Counted from the stretch's first letter, positions 1 through 10,219 are shown. The stretch is DNA of 64,000 nucleotides from Thiopseudomonas denitrificans (GCF_002866065.1 NZ_LNJZ01000009.1:448813-512812), one strand, 5' to 3'. Numbers and translations: made by a program. Notes: generated from the sequence alone by a model not told the origin.

Positions 1-137
1 GTGGTGCTGCGCTGAAAGATGATGATCCAGGAAATGATCGAGGCCAGCAGCAGGCTCAACATGACCAGCTGGACCAGCAGGCTGGCATTGCTGACCAGGC
101 TCCACATTGACATTGAATCGGCTTGATTGGCGCCCAC
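1..137 (-). CDS. tolQ: TolQ, N-terminal part (runs off window start)
   Basis: About 45 codons of the start of TolQ, the inner-membrane proton-channel subunit of the Tol-Pal envelope system. The N-terminus reads VGANQADSMSMWSLVSNAS and enters the first membrane helix (LLVQLVMLSLLLASIISWII), as in Pseudomonas TolQ. The start is taken as GTG at 137 because a strong AGGGAGG site lies 5 bases upstream; an in-frame ATG at 113 is the alternative. It follows ybgC on the same strand with an 11-base gap, the usual ybgC-tolQ order. The rest lies outside the window. Confidence 0.88.
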   Translation of the reverse strand, partial: MGANQADSMSMWSLVSNASLLVQLVMLSLLLASIISWIIIFQRST

Positions 138-148
138 AAAGGCCTCCC

Positions 149-568
149 TTAAGGCAAAAGATCATTCTGAAAGGTTGCATGCAATACGGCCGGCATTGCC
201 ACGGGTCTGAAACTGTCGGCAGCAACACTGGCAATGGTGAAACGGCCTTCGCATAGCAACCGGTCATCACCATGGCGGCGCACCTGCTGAACGAATTCCA
301 GCCGGGCCTTGCCCAGTTTTTCCACCTGCGCCGTGACCCGCAATTCGTCATCCAGCCGCGCCGGCGCATGATAGCGGGTTTGCGCACTGTGTACGACAAA
401 AAGCAGGTTTTGCGCGGCCAGTTCGTGCTGGCTGTAACCCAGCGCACGCAGGCGTTCGGTGCGTGCCCTTTCCATATATTTCAGGTAGTTGACGTAATAC
501 ACCACGCCACCGGCATCGGTGTCCTCGTAGTAGACACGACAAGGCCAGCTAAATTCCGTTGCTGTCAT
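149..568 (-). CDS. ybgC: Tol-Pal-associated acyl-CoA thioesterase YbgC
   Basis: Hot-dog-fold thioesterase of 139 residues that hydrolyses acyl-CoA thioesters and is encoded with the tol-pal genes in proteobacteria. The motif [13 protein letters not shown] near residues 12-24 holds the catalytic aspartate of the 4-hydroxybenzoyl-CoA thioesterase-like family. The frame is open further upstream, but [16 protein letters not shown] is the family N-terminus, so the start is ATG at 568. It overlaps the end of ruvB by 20 bases, which points to translational coupling in a ruvC-ruvA-ruvB-ybgC-tolQ transcription unit. Confidence 0.93.
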   Translation of the reverse strand: MTATEFSWPCRVYYEDTDAGGVVYYVNYLKYMERARTERLRALGYSQHELAAQNLLFVVHSAQTRYHAPARLDDELRVTAQVEKLGKARLEFVQQVRRHGDDRLLCEGRFTIASVAADSFRPVAMPAVLHATFQNDLLP

Positions 569-1604
569 CAAAGATGTCCTGCTGATCAGGTTGATTTTGA
601 TCGCGCGGCACCGGCAGGCCGAAATGCAGCCAGGCATGGCGGGTTACCACCCGGCCGCGGGGTGTGCGCATGATGTAGCCCTGCTGGATCAGGTAGGGCT
701 CCAGCACGTCTTCGATGGTATGCCGCTCTTCGCTGATGGCAGCGGCCAGGTTGTCCAGGCCGACCGGTCCGCCATCGAATTTTTCCATCATGGTCAGCAG
801 CAGGCGGCGGTCCTGGTGGTCCAGCCCCAGCTCGTCGACATCCAGCATGTTCAGCGCCTGGTCGGCAATTGCCCGGCTAATCTCGCCGGTGCCGCGCACC
901 TGGGCGAAGTCGCGCACCCGGCGCAGCAGACGGTTGGCGATACGGGGCGTGCCACGCGAGCGGCGGGCAATCTCGAAGGCACCCTCAGGATCAATCGGCA
1001 TGCCGAGGATGCCGGCAGCACGCTCGACAATCCGGCTCAGGTCGCCATGACTGTAGAACTCCAGCCGCTGCACGATGCCGAAACGGTCACGCAGCGGGTT
1101 GGTCAGCATGCCGGCCCGGGTGGTGGCACCGACCAGGGTAAAGGGTGGCAGGTCGAGCTTGATCGAACGCGCTGCCGGGCCTTCACCGATCATGATATCA
1201 AGCTGAAAGTCCTCCATCGCCGGATACAACACCTCCTCCACCACAGGTGGCAGGCGGTGAATCTCGTCAATGAACAGCACATCCCCTTCATTCAGGTTGG
1301 TCAGCAGCGCGGCCAGATCCCCTGCCCGCTCCAGCACCGGACCCGACGTGCTCTTCAGCGATACGCCCATCTCGGTGGCGATGATGTTGGCCAATGTAGT
1401 CTTGCCCAGCCCCGGCGGGCCGAAGATCAGCGTATGGTCCAGTGCTTCATTGCGTTGCCGGGCAGCCTGCATGAACAGGCCCATCTGGTCGCGCACCACC
1501 GGCTGGCCGATGTATTCCTCGAGACTGAGCGGGCGGATGGCGCGATCAAACTGCTCTTCGCGCTCTTTGGCGGTGCCCGAGATCAGGCGGTCGGCTTCAA
1601 TCAT
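549..1604 (-). CDS. ruvB: Holliday junction helicase subunit RuvB
   Basis: 351-residue AAA+ motor that drives branch migration of Holliday junctions with RuvA. Walker [10 protein letters not shown] lies at 62-70, Walker B/DEIH at 113-116, sensor 1 GATTRAG follows, and the C-terminal winged-helix domain contains the conserved [12 protein letters not shown] segment. Length and order match full-length RuvB. It lies 21 bases after ruvA and overlaps ybgC. No LexA box was identified upstream of ruvC. Nothing is missing or unusual. Confidence 0.98.
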   Translation of the reverse strand: MIEADRLISGTAKEREEQFDRAIRPLSLEEYIGQPVVRDQMGLFMQAARQRNEALDHTLIFGPPGLGKTTLANIIATEMGVSLKSTSGPVLERAGDLAALLTNLNEGDVLFIDEIHRLPPVVEEVLYPAMEDFQLDIMIGEGPAARSIKLDLPPFTLVGATTRAGMLTNPLRDRFGIVQRLEFYSHGDLSRIVERAAGILGMPIDPEGAFEIARRSRGTPRIANRLLRRVRDFAQVRGTGEISRAIADQALNMLDVDELGLDHQDRRLLLTMMEKFDGGPVGLDNLAAAISEERHTIEDVLEPYLIQQGYIMRTPRGRVVTRHAWLHFGLPVPRDQNQPDQQDIFDDSNGI

Positions 1605-1625
1605 GACAGGTACCGGAAAAATGAA

Positions 1626-2240
1626 TTACTGGCCAAGCCCGCGCAGGGCCAGGCGGATCAGGTCTTCGCTGCGCAGGTCATCGGCATATACGGCACGCAC
1701 TGCACGGCTGGCCTCGGCCGGCTTGAAGCCGAGGCTGACCAGCGCACTGACGGCATCCTGCTCGGCACCCGCACCCGCACCGGCCTGCGCCGTAGCCGCC
1801 TCGGCCGGCAGGCTGATGCCGGAGAGGGTTACATCCCAGTCCTTGAATTTGCCCTTGAGTTCGACCAGCAGACGCTCGGCGGTTTTCTTGCCCACACCCG
1901 GCACCTTCATCAACCGGGCGGTATCTTCGGCATGCACGCAACCGATCAGTTCATCGGCACTCATGCCGGACATCAGCGCCAGCGCCAGCTTGGGGCCGAC
2001 ACCGTTGAGGCGGATCAGCTCGCGAAACATCTGCCGGTCACGCTTGCAGTAAAAGCCGTACAACAGCTGGGCGTCCTCGCGCACCACCAGATGGGTGTGC
2101 AGTTCCAGCGGCTTGCCGGTTTCCGGCAGCTGGAACAACGTGCTCATGGGCACTTCCAGCTCATAACCGACGCCATTGACGTCGAGCGTGACAAAGGGCG
2201 GCTGCTTGTCGAGCAATGTACCGCGTAGAAAACCGATCAT
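1626..2240 (-). CDS. ruvA: Holliday junction binding protein RuvA
   Basis: 204-residue tetrameric protein that binds four-way junctions and recruits RuvB. It starts [15 protein letters not shown] (OB-fold domain), has helix-hairpin-helix motifs ([15 protein letters not shown] and [13 protein letters not shown]) in the middle, and a C-terminal RuvB-contacting domain after a flexible Ala-rich linker. Its ATG overlaps the ruvC stop by four bases (ATGA). An AAGGAAG ribosome site precedes the start. Confidence 0.97.
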   Translation of the reverse strand: MIGFLRGTLLDKQPPFVTLDVNGVGYELEVPMSTLFQLPETGKPLELHTHLVVREDAQLLYGFYCKRDRQMFRELIRLNGVGPKLALALMSGMSADELIGCVHAEDTARLMKVPGVGKKTAERLLVELKGKFKDWDVTLSGISLPAEAATAQAGAGAGAEQDAVSALVSLGFKPAEASRAVRAVYADDLRSEDLIRLALRGLGQ

Positions 2241-2788
2241 GAAAATCTTCCTTGTGGCAGGGCATCCAGGCGCAGACGACCACCGCGGGTGCGTGCTCCA
2301 TTCAGGTCATGGGGAATCAGGGTCTGTCGGTGGTGAGCATGGCAGAGTGCCACGGCCAGCGCGTCGGAAGCATCGATTTGTGGCGTGCTGGTCAGCTTGA
2401 GCAGATGCATGACCATCATCTGCACCTGCTCCTTGGCGGCACGGCCGCTGCCGACCACCGCCGACTTGATCTGGGTGGCGCTGTACTCACTGACCGCCAG
2501 TCCGGCCCGGGTGCCGGCAACAATGGCCGCGCCACGGGCCTGTCCCAGCTTGAGTGCCGAGTCGGCATTGCGTGCCATGAATACCTGCTCGATACCCATC
2601 AATTCGGGCTGGTACAGCTCGATCACCTGGCTGACCCCGGCAAACACCGCATCCAGCCGCTCGGCCAGTTCTCCGCTGCCGGTCCGGATACAGCCTGAAG
2701 CGACGTACTCGCAACCGCGCCCGGTATCGCGTACCACGCCATAGCCTGTAATGCGCGAGCCGGGGTCGATGCCAAGGATCAGGGTCAT
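2237..2788 (-). CDS. ruvC: Holliday junction resolvase RuvC
   Basis: 183-residue RNase H-fold endonuclease that cuts Holliday junctions symmetrically. The four acidic metal ligands are visible: D8 in GIDPGSR, E67 in GIEQVF, and D139/D142 in [14 protein letters not shown]. The frame extends 17 codons upstream, but [10 protein letters not shown] is the family start, so ATG at 2788 was chosen. First gene of ruvCAB here; a repeat and about 200 bases separate it from yebC, which in Pseudomonas lies just upstream. Confidence 0.97.
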   Translation of the reverse strand: MTLILGIDPGSRITGYGVVRDTGRGCEYVASGCIRTGSGELAERLDAVFAGVSQVIELYQPELMGIEQVFMARNADSALKLGQARGAAIVAGTRAGLAVSEYSATQIKSAVVGSGRAAKEQVQMMVMHLLKLTSTPQIDASDALAVALCHAHHRQTLIPHDLNGARTRGGRLRLDALPQGRFS

Positions 2789-2932
2789 GGAGAACTCTTG
2801 CTGGCCAACGTTAGTGGGGATACGGGCAAAGTAGCACAAAATACTGTGTATTCATACAGCTGAAATCCGTTCTGCCCCCACCACGTTCGCTATTTTCGGT
2901 CAAATGCAGTTACACCAGTCATCGTGACGTGC

Positions 2933-2957
2933 TGTGCGAATGAATTCGCACCTACAG
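2933..2957. repeat. REP-type palindrome (family A)
   Basis: Single copy of the dispersed palindrome TGTGCGAATGAATTCGCAC followed by CTACAG, in the gap between ruvC and the end of yebC. The same unit recurs in at least seven other gaps of this window. Confidence 0.85.
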
Positions 2958-2989
2958 CTGTGCAAGCCCCTTCGTACAGAGTCCGGGCC

Positions 2990-3733
2990 TTACAGCTGCT
3001 CCATGATCTCGTCAGGGATCTCGGCGTTGGAATAGACGTTCTGCACATCGTCCAGATCTTCCAGCGCGTCGATCAGCTTCATGATCTTCTGCGCGTTTTC
3101 CAGATCCAGTGCGGCGGTAGTGCTCGGGATCATGGTCACTTCCGCTTCTTCGGCATTGAAGCCGGCTTCTTTCAAGGCCTCGTTGACGCTGATGAAATCG
3201 GCAAAGCTGGTCAGCACCTCGGCAGAACCGTCATCGTTGACGACGATGTCATCGGCACCGGCTTCCAGCGCGGCATCCATCAGGGCTTCCTCGTCCACAC
3301 CGGGCGCAAACAGGATCTGCCCCTTGCGCTCAAACAGGTAGGCGACCGAGCCGTCGGTACCCAGGTTGCCGCCGTGCTTGCTGAAGGCATGACGCACTTC
3401 GGCAGCGGTACGGTTGCGGTTGTCGGTCATGGCCTCGACATACACCGCCACGCCGGCAATACCGTAACCCTCATAGGACAGCTCTTCGACGTTGTCAGCA
3501 TCGTTGGTGCCGGCACCCCGGGCAATGGCACGGTCAATCACGTCACGGCTCATATTGGCGCCCAGCGCCTTGTCCACCGCCAGACGCAGGCGCGGGTTAT
3601 CGGCAACAATGCCGCCACCGGCCTTGGCGGCAACGGTCAGCTCACGGATTAGCTTGGTGAAGATCTTGCCGCGCTGCGCGTCCTGACGCGCCTTGCGGTG
3701 CTTGATATTGGCCCATTTGGAATGTCCAGCCAT
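2990..3733 (-). CDS. yebC: YebC/PmpR family transcriptional/translation regulator
   Basis: 247-residue YebC-family protein. It opens [18 protein letters not shown], the diagnostic N-terminus, and keeps the family length. Members act as DNA-binding regulators (PmpR in Pseudomonas, quorum sensing) or, as reported more recently, as ribosome-associated factors helping translation through proline stretches. The frame is open 55 codons further upstream, but an AGAGGAA site just before ATG 3733 fixes the start. It lies between aspS and ruvC as in Pseudomonas, but a 289-base gap with a repeat separates it from aspS. Confidence 0.95.
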   Translation of the reverse strand: MAGHSKWANIKHRKARQDAQRGKIFTKLIRELTVAAKAGGGIVADNPRLRLAVDKALGANMSRDVIDRAIARGAGTNDADNVEELSYEGYGIAGVAVYVEAMTDNRNRTAAEVRHAFSKHGGNLGTDGSVAYLFERKGQILFAPGVDEEALMDAALEAGADDIVVNDDGSAEVLTSFADFISVNEALKEAGFNAEEAEVTMIPSTTAALDLENAQKIMKLIDALEDLDDVQNVYSNAEIPDEIMEQL

Positions 3734-3861
3734 AACAGTTCCTCTTTGTCTCTTGAGATTTAATGTTGGCAAATACTCTGTGGGGCAAGCGCGAGATGAC
3801 GAGAGCATTCTGCACGGTTGAATGCTGCGCCAACCAAATACAACCCCTTCACGCGACAGCA

Positions 3862-4001
3862 GCCCGGCAGCGCCGGGCCACCCCTTCACCCACAACACTC
3901 GGTGTATGGGGCGGGGGTCAGGCTGGCGAAAGCCTCAGCGAGCGTCTCGAAGCTTGCTTCGAGAGGTGAAGCGCAGCTTTAAGCCGGCCTGACCCCGCCC
4001 C
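3862..4001. repeat. Compound hairpin repeat, family C copy 1
   Basis: Two parts. First a short hairpin GCCCGGC-AGC-GCCGGGC (3862-3878). Then an imperfect long inverted repeat whose arms (GGGGCGGGGGTCAGGCTGG at 3907 onward, CCGGCCTGACCCCGCCCC ending 4001) enclose a core CTCGAAGCTTGCTTCGAG. Copies with the same layout but different arms lie at 29707-30049 and 51744-51886. It fills most of the yebC-aspS gap and may end aspS transcripts. Confidence 0.7.
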
Positions 4002-4022
4002 GAGCACCCGCAAGGTAAAAAA

Positions 4023-5801
4023 TCACCCTTCAGTTTTAGCCTGCTCGCGCAAACGGATATTCAGCTCGCGCAGCTGCCTGGCATCCACAGTCCCCGGCGC
4101 CTGGGTCATGACACAGGCCGCACTCTGGGTTTTCGGGAAGGCAATCACTTCACGGATCGAATTGGCACCGGTCATCAGCATCACCAGACGGTCCAGGCCG
4201 AAGGCCAGGCCACCATGGGGCGGCGCACCGTAACGCAGGGCATCAAGCAGGAAGCCGAACTTCTCTTTCTGCTCGGCCTCGTCAATGCCCAACACTTCGA
4301 ATACCGTCTGCTGCATCTGCTTGTCGTGAATACGGATCGAGCCGCCACCCAATTCGGTACCGTTGAGCACCATGTCATAGGCACGGGACAACGCTGCACC
4401 CGGTGCGGCCTTCAGCTCGTCGGGGGTGCACTTGGGTGAAGTGAACGGGTGGTGCAATGCGCTCAGCGAGCCGTCGTCGTTTTCCTCGAACATCGGGAAA
4501 TCCACCACCCATAGCGGTGCCCACTTGGCCGTCAGCAAGTTAAGGTCATGGCCCAGACGAATGCGCAGTGCACCCAGCGCATCACTGACCACCTGCGCCT
4601 TGTCGGCACCGAAGAACACGATATCGCCATCCACTGCACCAACACGGTCAAGAATGGTATTCAGATTGTCTTCGGGAATGAACTTGACGATCGGCGACTG
4701 CAGGCCTTCAGGGCCTTTGGCGCGCTCGTTAACCTTGATATAGGCGAGCCCCTTGGCACCGTACAGGCCGACATACTTGGTGTAGTCGTCGATCTGGCCA
4801 CGTGGCATGGCGCCCTGGCCGGGCACACGCAGGGCGGCAACACGACCCTTCGGATCGTTGGCCGGTCCGCTGAACACCTTGAACTCCACGTCTTTGAGCT
4901 GGTCGGCAATGTCCACCAGTTCCAGCGGAATGCGCAGGTCGGGCTTGTCGGAGCCGAAGCGGCGCATGGCTTCTTCGTATGGCATGTGCGGGAACTCGCC
5001 CAGCTCCACATCCAGCACTTCCTTGAACAGGTTGCGGATCATGGTTTCGGTCAGACCCATGATGTCCGACTCGTCCATGAAGCTGGTCTCGATGTCGATC
5101 TGGGTGAACTCCGGCTGACGGTCGGCGCGCAGATCTTCGTCACGGAAGCACTTGGCAATCTGGTAGTAGCGGTCAAAGCCAGCCACCATCAGCAGTTGCT
5201 TGAACAGTTGCGGCGACTGCGGCAGGGCAAAGAAGCTGCCCTGGTGTGTGCGGCTCGGTACCAGATAGTCGCGCGCACCTTCCGGCGTGGCACGGGTCAG
5301 GATCGGGGTTTCCACATCGAGGAAGCCGTTATCATCGAGGAAACGGCGGATGCTGGAGCTGATGCGCGAGCGCAGTTTGAGCTTTTCGGCCATTTCCGGA
5401 CGGCGCAGGTCGATGTAGCGGAAACGCAGGCGGGTTTCCTCACCCACATCGGAGTGCTCATCAAGCGGGAATGGCGGGGTGTCGGCCTGGCTGAGGATTT
5501 CCAGACCGGTGGCAATCACTTCGATCTCGCCACTGGCCAGGTTCGGGTTGGTTGCACCATCAGGGCGGCGACGCACCACACCGGTGGCCTTGACCACATA
5601 TTCGCTGCGCACGCGGTCGGCCGTGGCAAAGGTATCGACGTTTTCCGGATTGAACACTACCTGCGCCAGACCTTCGCGGTCACGGATATCGAGGAAAATC
5701 ACCCCGCCATGGTCGCGGCGACGGTGTACCCATCCGCACAGGGTGACAGTTTGACCTTCAAGGCCGGCGTTGAGGTGGCCGCAATAGTGGCTGCGCATCA
5801 T
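4023..5801 (-). CDS. aspS: Aspartyl-tRNA synthetase
   Basis: 592-residue bacterial-type class IIb AspRS. OB-fold anticodon domain at the N-terminus ([22 protein letters not shown]), class II motif 2 region with [21 protein letters not shown] insertion domain in the middle, and motif 3 [14 protein letters not shown] near the C-terminus. The start [10 protein letters not shown] matches Pseudomonas AspRS. In Pseudomonas this enzyme is non-discriminating and also makes Asp-tRNA-Asn for GatCAB; whether that holds here cannot be told from the sequence alone. A TATAAT-like -10 (minus strand, 5918-5913) lies about 110 bases upstream. Confidence 0.97.
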   Translation of the reverse strand: MMRSHYCGHLNAGLEGQTVTLCGWVHRRRDHGGVIFLDIRDREGLAQVVFNPENVDTFATADRVRSEYVVKATGVVRRRPDGATNPNLASGEIEVIATGLEILSQADTPPFPLDEHSDVGEETRLRFRYIDLRRPEMAEKLKLRSRISSSIRRFLDDNGFLDVETPILTRATPEGARDYLVPSRTHQGSFFALPQSPQLFKQLLMVAGFDRYYQIAKCFRDEDLRADRQPEFTQIDIETSFMDESDIMGLTETMIRNLFKEVLDVELGEFPHMPYEEAMRRFGSDKPDLRIPLELVDIADQLKDVEFKVFSGPANDPKGRVAALRVPGQGAMPRGQIDDYTKYVGLYGAKGLAYIKVNERAKGPEGLQSPIVKFIPEDNLNTILDRVGAVDGDIVFFGADKAQVVSDALGALRIRLGHDLNLLTAKWAPLWVVDFPMFEENDDGSLSALHHPFTSPKCTPDELKAAPGAALSRAYDMVLNGTELGGGSIRIHDKQMQQTVFEVLGIDEAEQKEKFGFLLDALRYGAPPHGGLAFGLDRLVMLMTGANSIREVIAFPKTQSAACVMTQAPGTVDARQLRELNIRLREQAKTEG

Positions 5802-6212
5802 GATCTTGTTCACTTCCCGGATTGTTCTGAAATTAAAGCGGTGACAGGCCCGGCACAAACAATAGCCAGCGGCGTGTCCGACCGGCCCAGCCGGTCATCC
5901 CGAAAACGGCAGATTATATAGCTTTCCATGCTCCACGACCATGCCTGACAATATTCAGGCATGGTCTGGCGATTTCAACGGCCCCGCCCGTTGAGCCTTC
6001 GTCCAAAAGCGGCAGTCCCGGCAAAAACCCGGCTCTCCATTTGAGTCGGATCAAGCTTTACGGTTTAATAGCCAGTCAGCCGCAACAGGGAGCCGGCGAG
6101 CCGTCGTCACGCCGCGCAGGCACTGGCGTTCCGCCACCATCCCTTCCTCTCGCTGCACCCGCAGCGCGGCCGAAACCAACGTTTTATTTATCTGTTAACG
6201 AGTTGAGCCACC
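5802..6212. other. Divergent intergenic region aspS / cold-shock gene
   Basis: 411 bases without a gene. It holds a probable minus-strand promoter for aspS (TATAAT at 5918-5913) and the perfect palindrome listed separately. The right half (about 6000-6212) shows no recognisable RNA gene or strong plus-strand promoter; a cold-shock-type leader for the next gene is possible but not evident. Confidence 0.5.
5937..5966. promoter_or_regulatory. Perfect 12-bp inverted repeat upstream of aspS (operator-like)
   Basis: Arms GACCATGCCTGA and TCAGGCATGGTC are exact complements around a 6-base spacer. No T-run follows on either strand, so a terminator is unlikely. The palindrome covers the expected -35 position of the aspS promoter inferred from TATAAT at 5918-5913. 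The regulator is unknown. Confidence 0.45.
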
Positions 6213-6656
6213 ATGTCAAAATCCCTGTGTTTTGTAACCTCATCACTTCTGGTTGCCGCCACCGCCGCTCAGGCCACCAGCCTTTTTGTCGACCTGCCTG
6301 TCTTGCCCGTGATCGGTCTGGCACTGACCGCTGCAGGCACCCTGTTTTATCTGCTTTCCGGGCGACCAGGCCCCACACCACAGGCTGCCGGGCGCAGCAC
6401 CGACTATCCTGCAGAACCCATTGCCGCCGGTGCCTACCATGATGCCGAGCGCGAAACCGGTACCGTCAAATGGTTCAACACAACCAAGGGCTTCGGCTTC
6501 ATCTCCCGCGATAACGGCGATGACATCTTTGTTCACTTCCGCGCCATCAGAGGCGAAGGCCATCGTGTACTCAGCGAAGGCCAGCGCGTCGAATACAATG
6601 TGGTGGCCCGGGAAAAAGGACTGCAAGCCGAAGACGTGATCGACATTTCAGCCTGA
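6213..6656 (+). CDS. Membrane-anchored cold-shock domain protein
   Basis: 147-residue protein with a hydrophobic N-terminal half and a C-terminal cold-shock domain (about 80-146). The domain begins ETGTVKWFN and carries RNP1 KGFGFISRD and RNP2 DIFVHF, the RNA/single-stranded DNA binding motifs. Before it lie a signal-like segment (about 1-22) and a second hydrophobic stretch ([18 protein letters not shown]). This makes it a membrane-tethered relative of CspA rather than a free 70-residue protein. A probable cold-shock gene also sits next to aspS in Pseudomonas aeruginosa. The ribosome site is weak. The membrane placement is inferred from hydrophobicity. Confidence 0.85.
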   Translation: MSKSLCFVTSSLLVAATAAQATSLFVDLPVLPVIGLALTAAGTLFYLLSGRPGPTPQAAGRSTDYPAEPIAAGAYHDAERETGTVKWFNTTKGFGFISRDNGDDIFVHFRAIRGEGHRVLSEGQRVEYNVVAREKGLQAEDVIDISA

Positions 6657-6661
6657 TCACT

Positions 6662-6700
6662 GCGCCAGCCGGATACAACCATGCTCCGGCTGGCGCTTTT
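6662..6700 (+). terminator. Rho-independent terminator after cold-shock gene
   Basis: Perfect 12-bp stem (GCGCCAGCCGGA / TCCGGCTGGCGC) with an 11-base loop followed by TTTT, six bases after the stop codon. Confidence 0.92.
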
Positions 6701-6994
6701 CCGCACCTGTCTCGCCCCCACCGCTTCGCTCGCCCTCTTAGAGCTTGCGTGCAACCAGCTGAAAAACAAAAACTTTCAGTCCCGCAAAAACCAGCCTCAC
6801 CCCCGTTTGTGACAGCCTGCCACGGCGCCACCAGCCCTGCCCGATCCGCAAGAAAATACCCAAACCGGGCAATTGTGCTTAGAATGGCACGTTTGCACGC
6901 AGCCTGTATCCGGCCCGGTCACCAGCCTGCCGGCGGCATCCTGCAGGCAAATCTGCTTGATAACTGCTTTTATAAAAACTACAACGGTGTGAGC
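6701..6994. other. Intergenic leader before the dehydrogenase gene
   Basis: About 294 bases with no gene. The frame of the downstream gene is open through it, but no start with a ribosome site or family similarity precedes 6995. No clear promoter was recognised. Confidence 0.4.
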
Positions 6995-8284
6995 ATGACA
7001 CAACAATCCAATTCCTATATTCCTTCCTATCTCAACGCTGAAGACCCCGGCCCATGGGGTATTTTCTTGCAACAGGTCGACCGTGTCGAACCCTACCTGG
7101 GCGAGCTGGGCAAGTGGGTCGGCACCCTCAAGCATCCGGAAAAAATCCTGGTCGTCGATGTGCCGGTACGTCTGGACGACGGCAGTATTGCCCACTTTGA
7201 AGGCTACCGCGTCCAGCACAGCCTCAACTGCGGCCCGGGCAAGGGCGGTATCCGCTACCACCAGGATGTCACCCTGTCGGAAGTCATGGCGCTGTCAGCC
7301 TGGATGTCGATCAAGACCGCCGTGGTCGGCCTGCCCTACGGCGGCGCCAAGGGCGGCATTCGCTTCAATCCCCGTGATTACTCGAAGTCGGAAGTAGAGC
7401 GCATCACCCGCCGCTACATCAACGAAATCAGCGACTTCATCGGCGTGGAAAAAGACATTCCCGGGCCTGACGTCAATACCAACGCCCAGACCATGGCCTG
7501 GATGATGGACACCTACTCCATGAACGCCGGAAAGGACTGCCCCGGTATCGTCACCGGCAAGCCGATCGCCATTGGCGGCAGCCTGGGCCGGGTGGAAGCG
7601 ACCGGCCGCGGCGTGTTCATTGTCGGAGCCGCCGCCGCACAGGATGCAGGACTTGATTTATGTGGTGCCCGCATCTGCATCCAGGGTTTTGGCAATGTCG
7701 GCAGCACCGCTGCCCGCCTGTTCACCGAAGCCGGCGCCCGGGTGATTGCCGTGCAGGATCACACCGGCTCGGTTTACAACCCCGACGGCCTGCAGATTGA
7801 TGCACTGATCGAACATGTAGCAGCCCACGGTGGCGTAGCCGGCAAACCCAATGTACAGAACATCAGCAACGACGAGTTCTGGGAAGTTCAGTCCGACATC
7901 CTGATTCCCGCCGCACTGGAAGGCCAGATCCACCAGGGCAACGCCGGCAGAATCCGCACCCGCATCATTGTCGAAGGAGCCAACGGTCCTACTACTCCGG
8001 AAGCCGATGACATCCTCGCCAACAGCGGCATCATCATTGTTCCCGACGTGCTGGCCAATGCCGGCGGCGTCACCGTCAGCTACTTCGAGTGGGTACAGAA
8101 TTCGGCAAATTTCTACTGGAGCGAGGAAGAAATCAACCAGCGCCTGGAGACCATCATGGACAATGCCTACAAAACGCTGTCGGCAACTGCCAGCGAACAC
8201 CGGGTCACCCTGCGCACGGCCGCCTTCATCACCGCCTGCACCCGCATCCTGCAGGTCCGCGAACTGAGGGGCCTGTATCCCTGA
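6995..8284 (+). CDS. Glu/Leu/Phe/Val dehydrogenase (glutamate dehydrogenase type)
   Basis: 429-residue amino-acid dehydrogenase for reversible oxidative deamination, most likely glutamate to 2-oxoglutarate. Catalytic domain motifs [10 protein letters not shown] and [11 protein letters not shown] hold the substrate-binding and catalytic lysines; [17 protein letters not shown] follows. The Rossmann glycine motif is GFGNVGS. Length near 425-430 fits hexameric GudB/RocG-type glutamate dehydrogenases better than leucine dehydrogenase (about 365). ATG 6995 was chosen although the frame is open upstream. Coenzyme preference cannot be read safely. Stands alone with a family A repeat array behind it. 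Confidence 0.87.
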   Translation: MTQQSNSYIPSYLNAEDPGPWGIFLQQVDRVEPYLGELGKWVGTLKHPEKILVVDVPVRLDDGSIAHFEGYRVQHSLNCGPGKGGIRYHQDVTLSEVMALSAWMSIKTAVVGLPYGGAKGGIRFNPRDYSKSEVERITRRYINEISDFIGVEKDIPGPDVNTNAQTMAWMMDTYSMNAGKDCPGIVTGKPIAIGGSLGRVEATGRGVFIVGAAAAQDAGLDLCGARICIQGFGNVGSTAARLFTEAGARVIAVQDHTGSVYNPDGLQIDALIEHVAAHGGVAGKPNVQNISNDEFWEVQSDILIPAALEGQIHQGNAGRIRTRIIVEGANGPTTPEADDILANSGIIIVPDVLANAGGVTVSYFEWVQNSANFYWSEEEINQRLETIMDNAYKTLSATASEHRVTLRTAAFITACTRILQVRELRGLYP

Positions 8285-8310
8285 TATTGGCCGGCATTCG
8301 GCATGTAGCA

Positions 8311-8482
8311 CTGCAGGTCCGGATTTATCCGGACAAAGCCCGGCAAGGCCGGGCAACAATGACATGTGCGAATAAATTCGCACCTACAGCGATCCCTGCA
8401 CAACTGTAGGTCCGGATTTATCCGGACAAAGCCCGGCAAGGCCGGGCAACAATGACATGTGCGAATGAATTCGCACCTACAG
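8311..8482. repeat. Tandem pair of 79-base family A repeat units
   Basis: Two nearly identical units (8311-8389 and 8404-8482). Each has three hairpins in a row: GTCCGGATTTATCCGGAC, GCCCGGCAAGGCCGGGC and GTGCGAATAAATTCGCAC, then CTACAG. The second unit overlaps the stop codon of ribD. Confidence 0.9.
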
Positions 8483-9577
8483 GCGACAGCTGATCCGCCA
8501 GTCGGCACCCACCGCGCGGATATCGGCAATCTGCAGATCCACCGCTTGCGCCATCCGCAGCAGGGGCAGATCAAACAGGGGCCTGGCATCGCTGCCCAGC
8601 AGTTTCGGTGCCATGTAGACCACCAGCTCATCCAGCAAACCGGCCTGCAAAAAAGCACCTGCCAGCCGGGCGCCAGCCTCGACCAGCACTTCGTTGGCCT
8701 GATGTTCCTGTGCCAGCTTCAGCAGCAACGCATGCAAATCGACATGCCCTTCCCTTTCCGGCAGCAGCAGCAACCCCGCCTGTTCCGGCAGCGGCTGTAG
8801 CGGTTGCCGCATGGCTGCCAGCCAGGCACCGGGCTCCCGATAGAATGCACAGTCAAAGGGCACCCGCCCACGCCCGTCCACCAATACCCGCATTGGCGGA
8901 CGTTGCAGAGCCAGCTGTTTCTGCACTTCGGGCAATTCCAGCTGCCCGGCCCTGACGGTCAGTCGCGCATCATCCAGCAACACCGTATCGGCACCGCTCA
9001 CCACCACGCTGCTGCGTGCCCGCAGCCGCTGCACGTCGGCCCGCGCAGCCGGCCCGGTGATCCACTGGCTTTCACCGCTGGCCATTGCCGTACGGCCATC
9101 CAGACTCATCGCCAGCTTGGCACTCACCCATGGCAAGCCGCTACGCATGCGTTTGACAAAGCCCCGGTTCAATTCCAGCGCCTGTTGTTGCAAGGCACCC
9201 TCCAGAACCTGAACCGCAATGCCGGCACTGCGCAATAGCTCAAGACCACGACCTGCCACCTGCGGGTTGGGGTCCTGCATTGCCGCCACCACCCGTACGA
9301 CACCCGCATCCACCAGCGCCTGCGCACAGGGTGGCGTGCGCCCGTGATGGCTGCAGGGTTCCAGTGAAACGTAGGCCGTCGCACCACGGGCCAGTTCACC
9401 CGCAGCAGCCAGGGCGTGAACTTCGGCATGCGGAGTGCCCGCCATCCGGTGCCAGCCCTCACCGACAATACGGCCGTCCCTGACCAGCACACAGCCCACA
9501 CGCGGGTTCGGATGGACGGAATACAACCCCTGCTCTGCCAGTTGCAAGGCTCGTGCCATGAATGCCTGGTCACTCAT
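8477..9577 (-). CDS. ribD: Bifunctional riboflavin biosynthesis deaminase/reductase RibD
   Basis: 366 residues. Residues 1-145 are the zinc deaminase domain: HAE with H50 and E52, and [11 protein letters not shown] with C75 and C84. Residues 150-366 are the reductase domain ([29 protein letters not shown]). Together they carry out steps two and three of riboflavin synthesis from GTP. Its ATG overlaps the nrdR stop by four bases, the conserved nrdR-ribD pair. The TAG stop lies inside the family A repeat (CTGTAGGTGCG), so the repeat sets the last codons of the protein. Confidence 0.96.
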   Translation of the reverse strand: MSDQAFMARALQLAEQGLYSVHPNPRVGCVLVRDGRIVGEGWHRMAGTPHAEVHALAAAGELARGATAYVSLEPCSHHGRTPPCAQALVDAGVVRVVAAMQDPNPQVAGRGLELLRSAGIAVQVLEGALQQQALELNRGFVKRMRSGLPWVSAKLAMSLDGRTAMASGESQWITGPAARADVQRLRARSSVVVSGADTVLLDDARLTVRAGQLELPEVQKQLALQRPPMRVLVDGRGRVPFDCAFYREPGAWLAAMRQPLQPLPEQAGLLLLPEREGHVDLHALLLKLAQEHQANEVLVEAGARLAGAFLQAGLLDELVVYMAPKLLGSDARPLFDLPLLRMAQAVDLQIADIRAVGADWRISCRL

Positions 9578-10038
9578 TCCTCAAGCGGCTCCCGCGACAG
9601 GCGGTCGATTTCTTCACGAAACTCGTTCAGGTCCTGGAACCGGCGATACACCGAGGCAAAGCGGATATAGGCCACTTCGTCCAGCTTGCGCAGCTCGTTC
9701 ATCACCAGCTGGCCAGCCACCAGCGACTTGATTTCCCGCTCGCCGGTAGCGCGCAGCTTGCGCTTGATGTTGGCGACCGCCTCTTCCACCCGTTCGAGGC
9801 TGACAGGGCGTTTCTCCAGTGCCCGCATCATGCCGGCACGCAACTTGTTTTCGTCAAACGGCTGACGGCTGCCGTCCTGCTTGATCAGCCGCGGCAACTG
9901 CAATTCGGCGGTTTCGAAGGTGGTGAAACGCTCCCCGCACGAAATGCACTCGCGCCGCCTGCGCACCTGGTCACCATTGGTGACCAACCGCGAATCAACA
10001 ACCTTGGTGTCATTGGCACCACAAAACGGGCAATACAT
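9574..10038 (-). CDS. nrdR: Ribonucleotide reductase repressor NrdR
   Basis: 154-residue NrdR. Zinc ribbon with C3, C6, C31 and C34 ([10 protein letters not shown] and CISCGERF) followed by an ATP-cone domain (about 46-136) that senses ATP/dATP. It represses ribonucleotide reductase operons through NrdR boxes. Strong GGAAGGAGC ribosome site before the ATG. Upstream partner of ribD in a two-gene unit. Confidence 0.97.
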   Translation of the reverse strand: MYCPFCGANDTKVVDSRLVTNGDQVRRRRECISCGERFTTFETAELQLPRLIKQDGSRQPFDENKLRAGMMRALEKRPVSLERVEEAVANIKRKLRATGEREIKSLVAGQLVMNELRKLDEVAYIRFASVYRRFQDLNEFREEIDRLSREPLEE

Positions 10039-10151
10039 GAGGGCAGCTCCTTCCGGGAATTTGATGGCAGTATGTTACCTCATCACCAGCGCGGGCCGCA
10101 CACAATTACCCGGCAGATCCGTGCGGAATCAAGAAATCCGGCAGCCACCCT

Positions 10152-10180
10152 TTGCCGCCACTTGCCGTGCCACCTATAAT
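10152..10180 (+). promoter_or_regulatory. Sigma-70 promoter for miaB
   Basis: TTGCCG, a 17-base spacer and a perfect TATAAT, ending 39 bases before the miaB start codon. Confidence 0.75.
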
Positions 10181-10219
10181 GCCGGGTTTGTTTGATCACT
10201 CCAGCTACAGGATGCCGCC

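Noticed and set aside
4548-5921. 457-codon open frame antisense to aspS
   Set aside because: Shadow of the conserved synthetase; no ribosome site or recognisable domain.
8311-8482. Direct repeats considered as a CRISPR array
   Set aside because: Only two units, palindromic throughout, spacer of 14 bases and no cas genes.
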